This document shows positions 1-9,084 of a stretch of 64,000 nucleotides of DNA, piece by piece (positions within the stretch are counted from its first letter, which is position 1; every line of letters begins with the position of its first letter). The translations under genes were made by a program, and so were the position numbers. The stretch comes from Sulfurovum sp. NBC37-1 (GTDB lineage Bacteria; Campylobacterota; Campylobacteria; Campylobacterales; Sulfurovaceae). The stretch spans positions 2,046,001 through 2,110,000 of the forward strand of contig NC_009663.1 of NCBI RefSeq assembly GCF_000010345.1. Direction: 5' to 3'. Below the pieces are notes generated by a model, which saw only the letters and a list, made by a program, of their open reading frames with translations, ran no database searches and was not told where the DNA came from.

Positions 1-396
1 CGTTTCAATTTCTTCAATAACTGCAGTTTCAGGTTCACTCTCTACTGTTTCTGCAGCAGTTGATTCCTCAACTGTGTTTTCTGTTTCTTCCGGAATAACT
101 TCTGTCTTTTCAGGTGCTGTTTCTTTTTCGATAACAGGAGCTTCAACTATTGTTTCAGGCTCTTTCTCCACTGTTTTTTTCTTAACTACTTTAAGTTTCG
201 GCTTCTCACCCGGTTTCTTGAAACCTTTAGGCAGAGTTCCGCTTATAGCAAAGTCTACAAGAATACCGGCGTCATCCATGCTGATGGCACTGTTGGCCGC
301 TTTGACATTGAATCCCAACTCTTTGGCTTTCTCTATCAGTTCGCCGTTAGACAATCCCGCTTCTTCTGCTATTTCTTGGATCTTAACTTTATCCAT
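1..396 (-). CDS. infB: Translation initiation factor IF-2, N-terminal part (runs off window)
   Basis: The frame starts at ATG 396 on the minus strand, with AAAGGAG about 10 bases upstream, and leaves the window at base 1, so about 132 residues are visible. They begin MDKVKIQEIAEEAGL, the small helical IF2_N domain, which includes the KAKELGFNVK segment. From about residue 55 the protein becomes a Glu/Pro/Thr/Val/Lys-rich linker, as usual between the N-terminal domain and the GTPase core of IF-2. The core lies outside the window. IF-2 is a cytoplasmic GTPase that places initiator tRNA on the ribosome. The position 49 bp after ylxR is the usual bacterial order. Confidence 0.9.
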   Translation of the reverse strand, partial: MDKVKIQEIAEEAGLSNGELIEKAKELGFNVKAANSAISMDDAGILVDFAISGTLPKGFKKPGEKPKLKVVKKKTVEKEPETIVEAPVIEKETAPEKTEVIPEETENTVEESTAAETVESEPETAVIEEIET

Positions 397-444
397 ACTT
401 GATTAACTCCTTTAATATACTGCGTCTTTGCGCATAGACCGGCT

Positions 445-678
445 TTATGCCAGCGTTCCCAAAAGTCTTGCCAACTGTTCCGCATCCTGCTTGAAACGTT
501 TGGCAAGACCTTTGAGCTTTTTGTCATCTTTCACACAGCTTTTACAAAGATAAAAACTTCTACCCATACCATTGAATTGCACTATCTCTTTACCGTCATG
601 CTTTAATCTGATCAAACTTTTTTGAGGATGTCTACTGCGGCAGGCGATGCACATTCGAATGGGCTGTGATTTTTTCAT
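445..678 (-). CDS. ylxR: YlxR/DUF448 family nucleic-acid-binding protein
   Basis: This 77-residue protein has the YlxR signature: an N-terminal MCIACRS stretch, the conserved GRS(F/A)YLC segment around residues 39-45, and a Lys-rich C-terminal helix. Family members bind RNA or DNA and sit between nusA and infB in many bacteria; their role is still poorly defined. Here the gene lies directly upstream of infB and 38 bp after thrB, as in other Campylobacterota. The Cys residues (10, 13, 45, 48) could bind metal, but that is inference. Confidence 0.88.
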   Translation of the reverse strand: MKKSQPIRMCIACRSRHPQKSLIRLKHDGKEIVQFNGMGRSFYLCKSCVKDDKKLKGLAKRFKQDAEQLARLLGTLA

Positions 679-716
679 GCGTATTATACCTAAAAAGAGA
701 TTAAGCCTGTGGGCTA

Positions 717-1595
717 TTATTTGGTGATGACACCATTATTGTCCAAAGCGAGTACAAAAACCCTGAATTGGGGGAATCTGGCCCGCAAACTCTGTGCGAT
801 CCTGTCGGTATCTTTTTCATAGGCAAGGTTGAAGAATGTCGACCCAGAACCTGAGAGCGTACTCATCAATGCTCCCTGTTTGAGTGCCAACTTCTGCACA
901 TCAAAGAGTTCAGGCATCATCTTCATACGTCTGGCCTGATGCAGCTTGTCCTTCGAGGCGATACGAAGCAGGTCCCATGACTCGCTCATGAACAGGGCTG
1001 TCATATAGGCTGCTCGCGAAAGGGAATAGACGGTTTCCTCTTTTCGGTACATTTTAGGCAGTACCGTACGCGAACGTGCCGTGGAGATCGTTCTGTTGGG
1101 TACGACCACGACCGCCCGGAGATAGTCGGGCATCCGGCGCTTTTTACTGTAAACCCTGTCCCCTTCCACACAGGCAACATTGAAACCACCCATCACTGCC
1201 GGAGTGATATTGTCGGGGTGGTGTTCATAACGCAGTGCCTGATTGAGGATTTCACGTTTATTGTATTTCACCCCTGCCATAGCATAGGCACCGCTCAGAG
1301 CCGCGACGATCACAGCAGAGGAGCTTCCCAGACCTCGTGAGATTGGGATGCGGTTGGTGAATTCGAATCTGAAGTTGTTCGCTTTACCGCTCAAACGTTT
1401 ATAGTTCTCATTGAAAATACTCAAAAAAAGCGAATTTTTCTTGATCTTTGGGTTATCTGCCCCTTCTCCATGCGTTGAAAGACTCAGAAATTTCGAGGGT
1501 TTGATGACGATCTCATTTCTAAGATCGACTGCAAGTCCCAGGGTATCGAACCCCGGTCCCAAGTTTGCGCTGGTTGCCGGTACACTTATTAACAT
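717..1595 (-). CDS. thrB: Homoserine kinase
   Basis: A 292-residue GHMP-family kinase that phosphorylates homoserine in threonine biosynthesis (cytoplasm). The N-terminal substrate motif [13 protein letters not shown] (residues 5-17) and the ATP-binding loop [11 protein letters not shown] (about 84-94) are both intact, and the C-terminal GHMP motif [11 protein letters not shown] is present. Length matches the family. The gene is 14 bp downstream of the tsaB-like gene and likely belongs to the lpxC transcription unit. No other threonine-pathway gene is in the window. Confidence 0.95.
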   Translation of the reverse strand: MLISVPATSANLGPGFDTLGLAVDLRNEIVIKPSKFLSLSTHGEGADNPKIKKNSLFLSIFNENYKRLSGKANNFRFEFTNRIPISRGLGSSSAVIVAALSGAYAMAGVKYNKREILNQALRYEHHPDNITPAVMGGFNVACVEGDRVYSKKRRMPDYLRAVVVVPNRTISTARSRTVLPKMYRKEETVYSLSRAAYMTALFMSESWDLLRIASKDKLHQARRMKMMPELFDVQKLALKQGALMSTLSGSGSTFFNLAYEKDTDRIAQSLRARFPQFRVFVLALDNNGVITK

Positions 1596-1609
1596 CTGTT
1601 ACTACTTTG

Positions 1610-2077
1610 TCAAACGGCCGGAAGTACATACTCAGGTGTCGACTCTTCATCCAATTCAAGATCATGAATACGCTGAGGCAATGCAAACTTCGTTACAGGT
1701 GGCTGTTCATATTTTTTTGTAATTATAGTCTCTTTTTCCTTGATAAAGTAGAGCTTGCCTATCGCCTTGACAGGTTGGCCTCCATTCACCATAAACGCAC
1801 TGCATCCGTAACAGGGAATATTACGTACGATCTCAATGGTCTTGAGCATGATATAGGTCAGCTTGATCGCCATGTAGGATCCTGGACCTCTTGTATAAAT
1901 GATACTTTCTACAGAGTAACGTTCCAGCATTTCAGTGATAATCGGAAGCAGTACTTCAGAAGTTTTTTTATCGGAGCTGATCTCCTCGATCAGTTCACCT
2001 TCTCTGTAAACACCCACCAGAAGCGGTGAAGCGATGGAGATAATGAGAAGCTGGAATTTATGCGAAGGATTTTGCAA
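1610..2077 (-). CDS. tsaB: TsaB-like tRNA t6A biosynthesis protein (short form)
   Basis: This 155-residue protein keeps the N-terminal half of the TsaB/YeaZ fold: a short strand with SIASPLLVGVY, an Asp/Lys segment, and TRGPGSYMAIKLT, which matches the GPGSFTGLR motif of TsaB. TsaB has no catalysis of its own but dimerises with TsaD for the t6A37 modification of tRNA. It is shorter than the usual 210-230 residues, a form expected for Campylobacterota. It overlaps the end of lpxC by 20 bp, which suggests coupled translation. The weak sequence match leaves room for another ASKHA-fold scaffold. Confidence 0.7.
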   Translation of the reverse strand: MQNPSHKFQLLIISIASPLLVGVYREGELIEEISSDKKTSEVLLPIITEMLERYSVESIIYTRGPGSYMAIKLTYIMLKTIEIVRNIPCYGCSAFMVNGGQPVKAIGKLYFIKEKETIITKKYEQPPVTKFALPQRIHDLELDEESTPEYVLPAV

Positions 2078-2942
2078 AAGCTCTGCTTTGTAACTCTTTT
2101 ACTGTAACGAATTCATAGTTCCTGCTGTCTGCCAGTAATTTGGAAGTAAGTCTGTAGTTCAGGTTATGGCTGCCTGCAAACGATTCATACTTTGCAAGGA
2201 TATTGTGCCCGGAGACCATCATATCCCCCATCGCATCGAGGATCTTGTGTCTGGCGAATTCGTTCTCGAAACGGAGTCCTTCGGGATTGAGTACTTTATG
2301 GTCATCCAATCCGATGGCATTTTGCAAGGTCGCACCAAGAGCAAGGTTCTGGCTTTGAAGATACTGAATATCTTTGGCAAAACCGAAGGTTCTCGCCCTT
2401 GCGATCTCTTCGATGAAATTATGGGTACCAAATTCAAAGCTCTCACTCTGCACTCCGATGACCGGGTGGTCGAACTTGATCCTGAAATCAAAAGTGGCCT
2501 TGTCCGAAGGAAGAAGGCGTACGAACTTGTCACCCTCTTTGATCTCAACGGCTTTTTTGACACAAATGACCTTCTTTGGGACATCCAACTCTTTGATACC
2601 CGCCTCGTCGAGAAGCAGGCAGAAGGAGATCGATGAACCGTCCATAATGGGCATTTCGTTACCGTCCACTATCACACGCATATTGTCTATACCGTAAGCA
2701 TAGACAGCCGACAGAAAATGTTCGATCGTTGAGATAAACCCTTTTTCACTGCCTATGACCGTAGCCATACGAGTATCGATGACAGAATCAGGGGAGAGAG
2801 GAATGTTCAGCGCCAGATCTTCACGATAGAACACAATGCCCGCATTTGCAGAAAGCGGTTCGAGTCTCAATCTGATCGGCTCGCCTTTATGCAGACCGAT
2901 ACCGACGACTTCGACAGCTTTTTGAATGGTACGCTGCTGCAT
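2058..2942 (-). CDS. lpxC: UDP-3-O-acyl-N-acetylglucosamine deacetylase
   Basis: LpxC is the zinc deacetylase that commits UDP-acyl-GlcNAc to lipid A synthesis. The 294-residue protein shows the expected sites: STIEH (E74, H75) for zinc, the HKxxD motif at H232-D236, and the catalytic His of GSHN at H259. The opening segment TIQKAVEVVGIGLHKG is a family hallmark. Length is normal. The gene has its own promoter (2972-3000), which keeps it independent of the insertion sequence 70 bp upstream. Confidence 0.97.
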   Translation of the reverse strand: MQQRTIQKAVEVVGIGLHKGEPIRLRLEPLSANAGIVFYREDLALNIPLSPDSVIDTRMATVIGSEKGFISTIEHFLSAVYAYGIDNMRVIVDGNEMPIMDGSSISFCLLLDEAGIKELDVPKKVICVKKAVEIKEGDKFVRLLPSDKATFDFRIKFDHPVIGVQSESFEFGTHNFIEEIARARTFGFAKDIQYLQSQNLALGATLQNAIGLDDHKVLNPEGLRFENEFARHKILDAMGDMMVSGHNILAKYESFAGSHNLNYRLTSKLLADSRNYEFVTVKELQSRAFAKSFA

Positions 2943-2971
2943 AAAGAGACTCCTTCACTTGATTTCGCACT

Positions 2972-3000
2972 ATTATACTATAAAATATAGATAATTGCAA
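2972..3000 (-). promoter_or_regulatory. sigma-70-type promoter of the lpxC operon
   Basis: On the minus strand there is TTGCAA (2995-3000), a 17-bp spacer, and TATAAT (2972-2977). Predicted transcription starts near 2965, about 23 bases before the lpxC ATG. The site lies between lpxC and the left end of the insertion sequence (3013), so it survived the insertion. Confidence 0.65.
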
Positions 3001-3012
3001 AAAGCACTTTAT

Positions 3013-4673
3013 CCCAAATCCGTAAATAGAAAATAACCATAAAAGAAGAAGTATCGTAAAATAGGGGAAAAGAAAGACAAAAGCGACACTAAACACTTTC
3101 ACCCATTTGGTGAAGCTTTTGCCAAGGAGTAAAAGTATGCCACAAGGTGTGTTAAATTTTTCTGTAGAGGGAACTAAAGAGTCACTTACTTCCAATGCCG
3201 GAACCATATTATTCGGTGAATATCTAAAAGCAACTAAAATCGATCAATTCTGTAATGCCTATCTACCTTTACCTCAAAGTAATCGAGGTTATATGCCATT
3301 TGAACACATGCAACCATTACTTCTTATGCTTCATAGCGGAGGAAGGGTCCTGGATGACTTACGTATGATTCATAAAGATAAAGCCATCAAAGAGACGTTG
3401 AAGATTAAACATATACCTGTATCAGAGAGTGTAGGAAAATGGATCACACGTCACGGACTACATGGTATCTATGGTATTGAATCCATCAATCGTAAACTGT
3501 TGCGAAGACATTTAAAAACGATAGATGAGCCTTTAGTACTTGATATTGATGCTTCGGTAATATTTTCACAAAAAAGTACAGCAGTGACAACTTATAAAAT
3601 GCAAAGCGGATATATACCTATGATTGGTCATATCAATGGCGGATATGTGATTCACAGTGAATTTCGTTCAGGCAATATTGCGCCCGCAGATAATAATCTG
3701 ACGTTTCTAAAAAGATGTCGGGAACAATTACCCAAAGCAAAATCACTCTCTTTTTTTAGAGCAGATTCTGCTTCTTATCAGGCTGAACTTTTTAACCACT
3801 GCAATAATCATCATATCACCTATACCGTGGGCGCTAACTTAGATCATTCCGTCTACGCCAATATCAAAGAAATTAAAGAGTGGCAATCATTCCAAACCAA
3901 AGAAGGTACAGCACATCACCTTAAAGAAGAAGTAGCTGAGTTTATACATACCATGCAGCACACAGACCATGCCTTTAGACTGATTGTTGTCAAAAAGACA
4001 GTGACACCGGTACTTCCGGAGATCTGGGATATGTTGAGTATAGACGAAAAACTTGATCTTGCCAGAGAGCATTATTATGTCATCGCTACCAATGCAGATG
4101 AAAGCATGTCTGCTCAGGATGTTGTTAGGTTTTATCGCAAGCGTGGAGATACAAGCGAGAACCGGATCAAAGAACTTAAAAATGGTTTCAATCTCAATTA
4201 TCTTCCTTCATCAAATTTTATCTCCAATGCATTTTACTTTCAGATAGGTGTACTGGCTTATAATCTCTTCATTCTTTTTAAACAAATACTGCAAAATAGC
4301 TGGCAAAAACATACGGTTGCCACGATACGCTATAAGTTTTATCGTTTAGCAGGAAAGGTAGTGAAACACAGTAGGCAGACTATCTTGAAAGTTCAAAAAG
4401 AGTTTGTAGAAATATTTCACTCCATAAGAGAATGCATCTATAGGGTTTCACTGGAATGATACCCGTATAAAGTCACCAAAAACATCAATACGATAGAAAC
4501 TTCAAACACTAGAATAGTGCCTAAAAAAACAGCATTTTTAGCATAAACATGTCGGTGTGCTAAAAACAACAAGGTAATACGCAAATTTATGATGCATCTA
4601 ATCTTTTAGCATAATATCTCTCGTTGATTTTAGTTCAATTTATGATTACTTTGGGGCTATTTACGGATTTGGG
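3013..4673 (+). mobile_element. IS1380-type insertion sequence, apparently complete
   Basis: The element is 1661 bp with 17-bp terminal inverted repeats, CCCAAATCCGTAAATAG at the left and its reverse complement at the right (4657-4673). A 5-bp direct repeat, TTTAT (3008-3012 and 4674-4678), flanks it as a target-site duplication. It carries one intact transposase. The perfect duplication and perfect terminal repeats point to a fairly recent insertion. It landed 5 bp after the stop of the M23 peptidase gene and upstream of the lpxC promoter, and it reads against the flanking genes. About 214 bp after the transposase hold no gene. Confidence 0.9.
3137..4459 (+). CDS. IS1380-family DDE transposase
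   Basis: A 440-residue transposase. The start chosen is ATG 3137, preceded by AAGGAGT (3124-3130); an upstream in-frame start at 3107 lacks a good ribosome binding site. It shows the IS1380 pattern: VLDIDAS (D136/D138), GN at 179-180 before the second strand, FRADSASYQ (D210), and YRKRGDTSENRIKEL with E341 as the third catalytic residue. The frame has no internal stop. Within the element it is the only gene. Confidence 0.9.
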   Translation: MPQGVLNFSVEGTKESLTSNAGTILFGEYLKATKIDQFCNAYLPLPQSNRGYMPFEHMQPLLLMLHSGGRVLDDLRMIHKDKAIKETLKIKHIPVSESVGKWITRHGLHGIYGIESINRKLLRRHLKTIDEPLVLDIDASVIFSQKSTAVTTYKMQSGYIPMIGHINGGYVIHSEFRSGNIAPADNNLTFLKRCREQLPKAKSLSFFRADSASYQAELFNHCNNHHITYTVGANLDHSVYANIKEIKEWQSFQTKEGTAHHLKEEVAEFIHTMQHTDHAFRLIVVKKTVTPVLPEIWDMLSIDEKLDLAREHYYVIATNADESMSAQDVVRFYRKRGDTSENRIKELKNGFNLNYLPSSNFISNAFYFQIGVLAYNLFILFKQILQNSWQKHTVATIRYKFYRLAGKVVKHSRQTILKVQKEFVEIFHSIRECIYRVSLE

Positions 4674-4682
4674 TTTATGATC

Positions 4683-6092
4683 TTACTTTTTTCTCTTCTC
4701 TTTCACTGGCGGAGGGGAGATGATCTCGTCTGCCTGCTTAAATACCTTGTTGATGAACTTGTTGATCCATGACTGGTCAAACCACTCGACCGGTCTCACT
4801 TCGTTACCCTGAACCAGCATACCGAAATGCAAATGGTCACCCATCGCCAGTCCGGTCATACCCGTTTTGGCGATCGTCTGTCCTGCATGTACTTCATCTC
4901 CTTCATTGACCAGAAACTGAGAACAGTGCCCGTAAAGGGTGTAAAGTCCCAGACCATGATCTATCAGAAGCATATTGCCGTAAATACCGTTGTCATCCGT
5001 GAAGACCACTTTTCCCGAGTTTGATGCCTTGATATCGGCCATGCTGTTACTGGCAAGGTCATAGCCCACATGATAGGATTCGGACACGGTATTGTCCTTG
5101 CTTCCATAGTAGTAATATCTGTGATCACCGAAACTTGCCACTTTCTTCCCGTTTCTCAGCGGATAAAACTTCTTGATCTTCCAACTGTCGAGCATCTCGT
5201 TAGAAACAGGCTTGCTTAACTTATGGATCAGTACCTCGTTTTTCTGACGCATAGTTTCATTGATCGCTTTGAGTTTTTTAAGTTTGTCTGTAATCTCCGC
5301 ATACTCAGGATCACTGGAAGCCAGATCAGTGATCTTTCCATCAATGAATTTATCAGTCGCTTTGATATGGGATGTTTTGTACCTTGGATTGCCGTGATAG
5401 AAAGGAACATGCAGTTCGCGTCGGTTCCTGGCAAGGTCCGTCGCTACGATCTTGGCATCAAAGCTGTTGTCCGTGAACGGCCAGGCGACCAGTACGGCAT
5501 AATATCCCTCTTTTTTGTAGGGTTCCGGCTTGAACTTGTTCTTATTGGCAAGCACATAAAGCTCATCCATATTTTCATCATCCGCCTGGAAGACTATCAG
5601 TGCAGAACCGCCCTGGTTGATCATACGTGAATTGGAAAGGATATTGACATTGGGCCTTTTGTAGTCCACAGTCACATCAATACTCTTAGTCGCTTTGTTA
5701 CCTTCCATCATGTTCCACATGCTGCTGTCACCTACCGTAACGGTCAACTTGTAGTCTTTCGCTTTGGGATCGAGTACTTTCCCTTTGGGATACTTCACTT
5801 TAATGACTGCTTCTTTGGTCCCCTTGTCGAAGAAGCCCTGGTCGATGATCACACTCTTTGTGCCGTCAGAGAGTTTGACCTCATAGGAATTCAGGCCAAC
5901 ATTGTCCGTTACCTTGACCTTCAGAGGGTCCTTTCTGTTCCAGAAAATATGCTTTTGACTTTCGATCTTCGGTTTGACCCTTTCAAACTCCGGTGCGGTA
6001 TAGACATACCATGCACCTGCAGCCACTCCCGCCAGCAGGAGTACACTGAATATCTTGTTCGCGAGATTCCCGCTACGTTTCTTTTTTGCCAT
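4683..6092 (-). CDS. Membrane-anchored M23 metallopeptidase (LytM/endopeptidase type)
   Basis: This 469-residue protein has a short cytoplasmic Lys/Arg stretch, one membrane segment (about 13-29), a ~270-residue extracytoplasmic beta-rich region, a short helix, and a C-terminal M23 domain. The zinc motif HVGYD (H341, D345) and HLH (H420, H422) are intact, so it should be an active peptidoglycan endopeptidase in the periplasm. The start overlaps the end of the DHH gene by 20 bp. Campylobacterota use several M23 enzymes for cell shape; which one this equals cannot be told from sequence alone. The IS element begins 10 bp after its stop. Confidence 0.88.
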   Translation of the reverse strand: MAKKKRSGNLANKIFSVLLLAGVAAGAWYVYTAPEFERVKPKIESQKHIFWNRKDPLKVKVTDNVGLNSYEVKLSDGTKSVIIDQGFFDKGTKEAVIKVKYPKGKVLDPKAKDYKLTVTVGDSSMWNMMEGNKATKSIDVTVDYKRPNVNILSNSRMINQGGSALIVFQADDENMDELYVLANKNKFKPEPYKKEGYYAVLVAWPFTDNSFDAKIVATDLARNRRELHVPFYHGNPRYKTSHIKATDKFIDGKITDLASSDPEYAEITDKLKKLKAINETMRQKNEVLIHKLSKPVSNEMLDSWKIKKFYPLRNGKKVASFGDHRYYYYGSKDNTVSESYHVGYDLASNSMADIKASNSGKVVFTDDNGIYGNMLLIDHGLGLYTLYGHCSQFLVNEGDEVHAGQTIAKTGMTGLAMGDHLHFGMLVQGNEVRPVEWFDQSWINKFINKVFKQADEIISPPPVKEKRKK

Positions 6093-7071
6093 TTTTCAAT
6101 CCTGTGTCTTTTAATTTTATAGCGTTTTGAAGTTTTCCTATAATTGTATCGATTATTTCTTGTAAGTTACCTGCTTCAAATGTTACACCGGCCGCGACCT
6201 TGTGTCCTCCTCCACCGAAGTCCGCGGCGATGGCGTTGACATCGATCCCTTTGCTGCGCAACGAGACTCTGATGCTATTTTTCATCTCCATGACGAACAC
6301 CGCCACTTCCACTGTTGTCAGGGAACGCGCATAGTCTACGATCCCGTCCATGTCGGGTACCGTTGCGCCCGTTTCAGCAATATCTTCTTTGGTCACGTAG
6401 AGTACGGCGATACGGGCATCACTATAGAGTTTCAAACTCTTCAGTGCCCGCTGCAGAATACGAAATGACGCAAGGGAGCGTCTCTGTGTGAAGTGATAAG
6501 CAACTTTTGCAGGGTCGACTCCGATCTCAACCATCTCTTTGGCCACTTCAAAGACCTGGGCCGTTACCGAAGAGGTAGTGAAATAGCGTGTATCTGAAAG
6601 CAGGGCAGCATAAAAACATTCTGCACTATTTACAGAAATATCATAATGCTTTTTAAAGAGTTCAAACGCTACCTGCGAGGAAGAGGCATACTCTGGCAGT
6701 ACCACATTGAGCGTGCCGTACCGGTCATTGCTTCGATGATGGTCGATGTTGAGTATCTGACGTCCCTTCAGTTCAAAACCCAGCCGTTCTATGCTTCCGC
6801 AGTCGCAGGCGATGACCAGGCTGCTGTCATACTCCATCTTTGTTTTGATCCTCTCAAAACCTGAGAGAAAATCAAGATGACGCGGCAGATCTCTGGAGGC
6901 ATTTACAACCTCCACTCTTCGTTTTTTCAATTCTTTCAACAGATTGTATATACCCAGTGCCGTACCGATGGCATCCGGATCAGGATTAAGATGGGAAAGT
7001 ATTGTAACGAAATCTGCTTCTTCGATTAGCTTTTTGGCCTCATCATACGGAAAATCCTCTTTATCCCTCAC
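6073..7071 (-). CDS. DHH/DHHA1 phosphoesterase (NrnA-like)
   Basis: The 332-residue protein has the DHH-family metal motifs: SHLNPDPDAIG (about 25-35), ACDCGS (about 88-93) and NIDHHRSND (about 108-116). A C-terminal DHHA1 substrate domain ends in DFGGGGHKVAAG. Relatives (NrnA, MgpA) are cytoplasmic Mn2+-dependent enzymes that degrade nanoRNA or pApA/pAp. The order of domains and the length fit that group rather than RecJ. It lies 2 bp from nadC and overlaps the M23 gene, so one transcription unit is likely. Confidence 0.85.
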   Translation of the reverse strand: MRDKEDFPYDEAKKLIEEADFVTILSHLNPDPDAIGTALGIYNLLKELKKRRVEVVNASRDLPRHLDFLSGFERIKTKMEYDSSLVIACDCGSIERLGFELKGRQILNIDHHRSNDRYGTLNVVLPEYASSSQVAFELFKKHYDISVNSAECFYAALLSDTRYFTTSSVTAQVFEVAKEMVEIGVDPAKVAYHFTQRRSLASFRILQRALKSLKLYSDARIAVLYVTKEDIAETGATVPDMDGIVDYARSLTTVEVAVFVMEMKNSIRVSLRSKGIDVNAIAADFGGGGHKVAAGVTFEAGNLQEIIDTIIGKLQNAIKLKDTGLKNGKKET

Positions 7072-7073
7072 AA

Positions 7074-7898
7074 CTATTCAACTTTCATGGAAAGGTCTAT
7101 CCATTTCGCCTGATGGATAATGGACCCCGAAGAAATCGCATCTACTCCCGTTGCAGCTATTTCGGCAATGGTTTCAAGCGTCACATTGCCGCTGGCTTCA
7201 AGCAAAATATGCGGATAATTCGCATTCCTGTAAGTCACCACTTCTCTGGTCTCCTCCAGGGACATATTGTCACACATTACGATATCCGCACCCGCCTGCA
7301 TTGCTTTTGTGACCATCTCCAGACTTTCACACTCGATCTCCACTTTGGAAGTGAAAGGTATCTTCTGCCGTACTTCCTGCATGAAGGCATCCAGGTCGTC
7401 GATGGTCTTGAGATGGGTATCCTTGAGCATCAGACAGTCATCCAATCCCATACGGTGGTTGAGTCCTCCGCCGCATCGCACGGCATATTTCTCGAATTCA
7501 CGCAGCAGAGGCCGGGTCTTTCTGGTGTCGAGCAGTTTGGCATCCGTACCCTCTATCGCTTTGGCATACTGTGCTGTCAATGTGGCGATGGAAGAAGCAT
7601 GCAGGATCATATCGAGAATAGAACGCTCCAGAGAGAGAATGGTCTTGGAGTCTCCGCTGACCAGAAGCAATTTGTGTCCTTTTTTAAAAGATTCCCCATC
7701 CTGTATGTCCCAGCTGAGTGCCAGGTCGTACATATCGGCCAATACTTCGACATACTCTCGCCCGCCAAACACCCCGTCACTTTTGGCAATGATATAGGCG
7801 CGGATACCCCTGCTCTCACTGATACGCGAAAAAAGGTCTCCCCGTCCGATATCTTCAGAAACCAAGGCTTCTATAAATCTTTTTTTTAACATGTACAT
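7074..7898 (-). CDS. nadC: Nicotinate-nucleotide pyrophosphorylase (quinolinate phosphoribosyltransferase)
   Basis: The 274-residue protein converts quinolinate and PRPP to nicotinate mononucleotide in de novo NAD synthesis. Seen are the N-terminal EDIGRGDLFSR segment, the LLDTRKTRPLLREFEKYAVRCGG-type active-site region around residue 125-145, HRMGLDD, and the C-terminal EASGNVTLETI and DAISSGSI phosphate-binding loops. The start is probably ATG 7898, with a second in-frame Met two codons later. The gene follows nadA by 63 bp; nadB is not in the window. Confidence 0.96.
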   Translation of the reverse strand: MYMLKKRFIEALVSEDIGRGDLFSRISESRGIRAYIIAKSDGVFGGREYVEVLADMYDLALSWDIQDGESFKKGHKLLLVSGDSKTILSLERSILDMILHASSIATLTAQYAKAIEGTDAKLLDTRKTRPLLREFEKYAVRCGGGLNHRMGLDDCLMLKDTHLKTIDDLDAFMQEVRQKIPFTSKVEIECESLEMVTKAMQAGADIVMCDNMSLEETREVVTYRNANYPHILLEASGNVTLETIAEIAATGVDAISSGSIIHQAKWIDLSMKVE

Positions 7899-7961
7899 TC
7901 CTTGAATGATGTGTTACGGATTACGTACTATGAGTTATTTCGTAGCACGTAGCACGCAAGA

Positions 7962-8957
7962 CTATTTTATAGCCAGCATACGTTCCAATGCAAGGTTGGC
8001 ATACTTGACCGTATGGGGATCCACTACGATCTCGTTGATCGGCTGGTTATCCTCGATGGATTTGAGGGTATTGTAGAGGTCTTCGAGTGTTGTCTCGTTC
8101 ATGGTCGGACACTCCGGTTTCGTAGATGAGAGGACATAGGTGTTCTTCTTCCGCATTCGGTTGACCAGGTTGTACTCTGTTCCTACCGCTACTTTCTGCC
8201 CAGGGTCGAGTTCTGAGACGTATTTGATAAGCTGGGAGGTCGAACCGGAGAAATCTGCGGCGGCCACGATCTTCGGGTCACATTCCGGGTGCACCGCTAT
8301 CTTGATCCCCGGGAATTTATTACGGTAGAACTCGATATCATCCAGGGTAAAGAGCTGGTGTACGGAACAGAAACCGTTAAAACAGATCACGTCGGCCTCT
8401 TGGGGGTCGCACTCTCCCTCACCGATCACACAGGACTTCAATCCCATCTGTATGGCAAAGTTCTGTCCCAGACACCTGTCCGGCACGAAGAGGATCTTCT
8501 TGCCACTCTCCAGCCCTTTTTCGATGATCTTGAAAGCATTGGAAGAAGTACAGACCATCCCGCCCATCTCTCCGACCTTGGCTTTGACCGTTGCATCGGA
8601 ATTGATGTAAGTGATGGGCAGTATGTTATTTTTTTCGATCCCGTGTTTTACCATGTAGTCGATCGAATCGTCAAAATAACTCCCGTCGATCATACGCGCC
8701 ATGGCGCAGCAGGCGATCTTGGGCATCAGAACACGCTTTTCGGGTGCGATCACTTTCACACTCTGCCCCATGAAACCGACACCGCAGAAGACCACCCAGG
8801 GATTCTCGTCCGCCTTGCATTTGCGTGCCAGCTCCAGACTGTCTCCGGTAATATCTGCCATTTCGAAGACTTCATCCCTCTGGTAATAATGTGCGACCAC
8901 GGTAACAGGGAGCTCTTTCTTGAGTCTCTCTATCTCTGCTTTATAATCAATACTCAT
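7962..8957 (-). CDS. nadA: Quinolinate synthase A
   Basis: NadA condenses iminoaspartate with dihydroxyacetone phosphate using one [4Fe-4S] cluster. The 331-residue protein keeps the three cluster cysteines in their usual settings: C83/C84 (IACCAMARM), C197 (FNGFCSVH) and C283 (PECPTMNE). Also present are VAHYYQRDEV, VCTSSNAFK and VPDRCLGQN. It is the first gene of the nadA-nadC-DHH-M23 run and is divergent from plsY. Confidence 0.97.
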   Translation of the reverse strand: MSIDYKAEIERLKKELPVTVVAHYYQRDEVFEMADITGDSLELARKCKADENPWVVFCGVGFMGQSVKVIAPEKRVLMPKIACCAMARMIDGSYFDDSIDYMVKHGIEKNNILPITYINSDATVKAKVGEMGGMVCTSSNAFKIIEKGLESGKKILFVPDRCLGQNFAIQMGLKSCVIGEGECDPQEADVICFNGFCSVHQLFTLDDIEFYRNKFPGIKIAVHPECDPKIVAAADFSGSTSQLIKYVSELDPGQKVAVGTEYNLVNRMRKKNTYVLSSTKPECPTMNETTLEDLYNTLKSIEDNQPINEIVVDPHTVKYANLALERMLAIK

Positions 8958-9084
8958 AGCTTTCCTTGAACCTGGATTTCATCAAATACTGTCACTACTT
9001 ATACACAGGTTGATGACAATTTCTGGCTATTTTATCAAAATTCGGTTAAAATTGCACCATCAAATCTATTATCACGGAACTCTT

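Noticed and set aside
7899-7961. Riboswitch or operator between nadA and nadC
   Set aside because: The 63-bp gap shows only short, imperfect inverted repeats and no known NAD-sensing structure.
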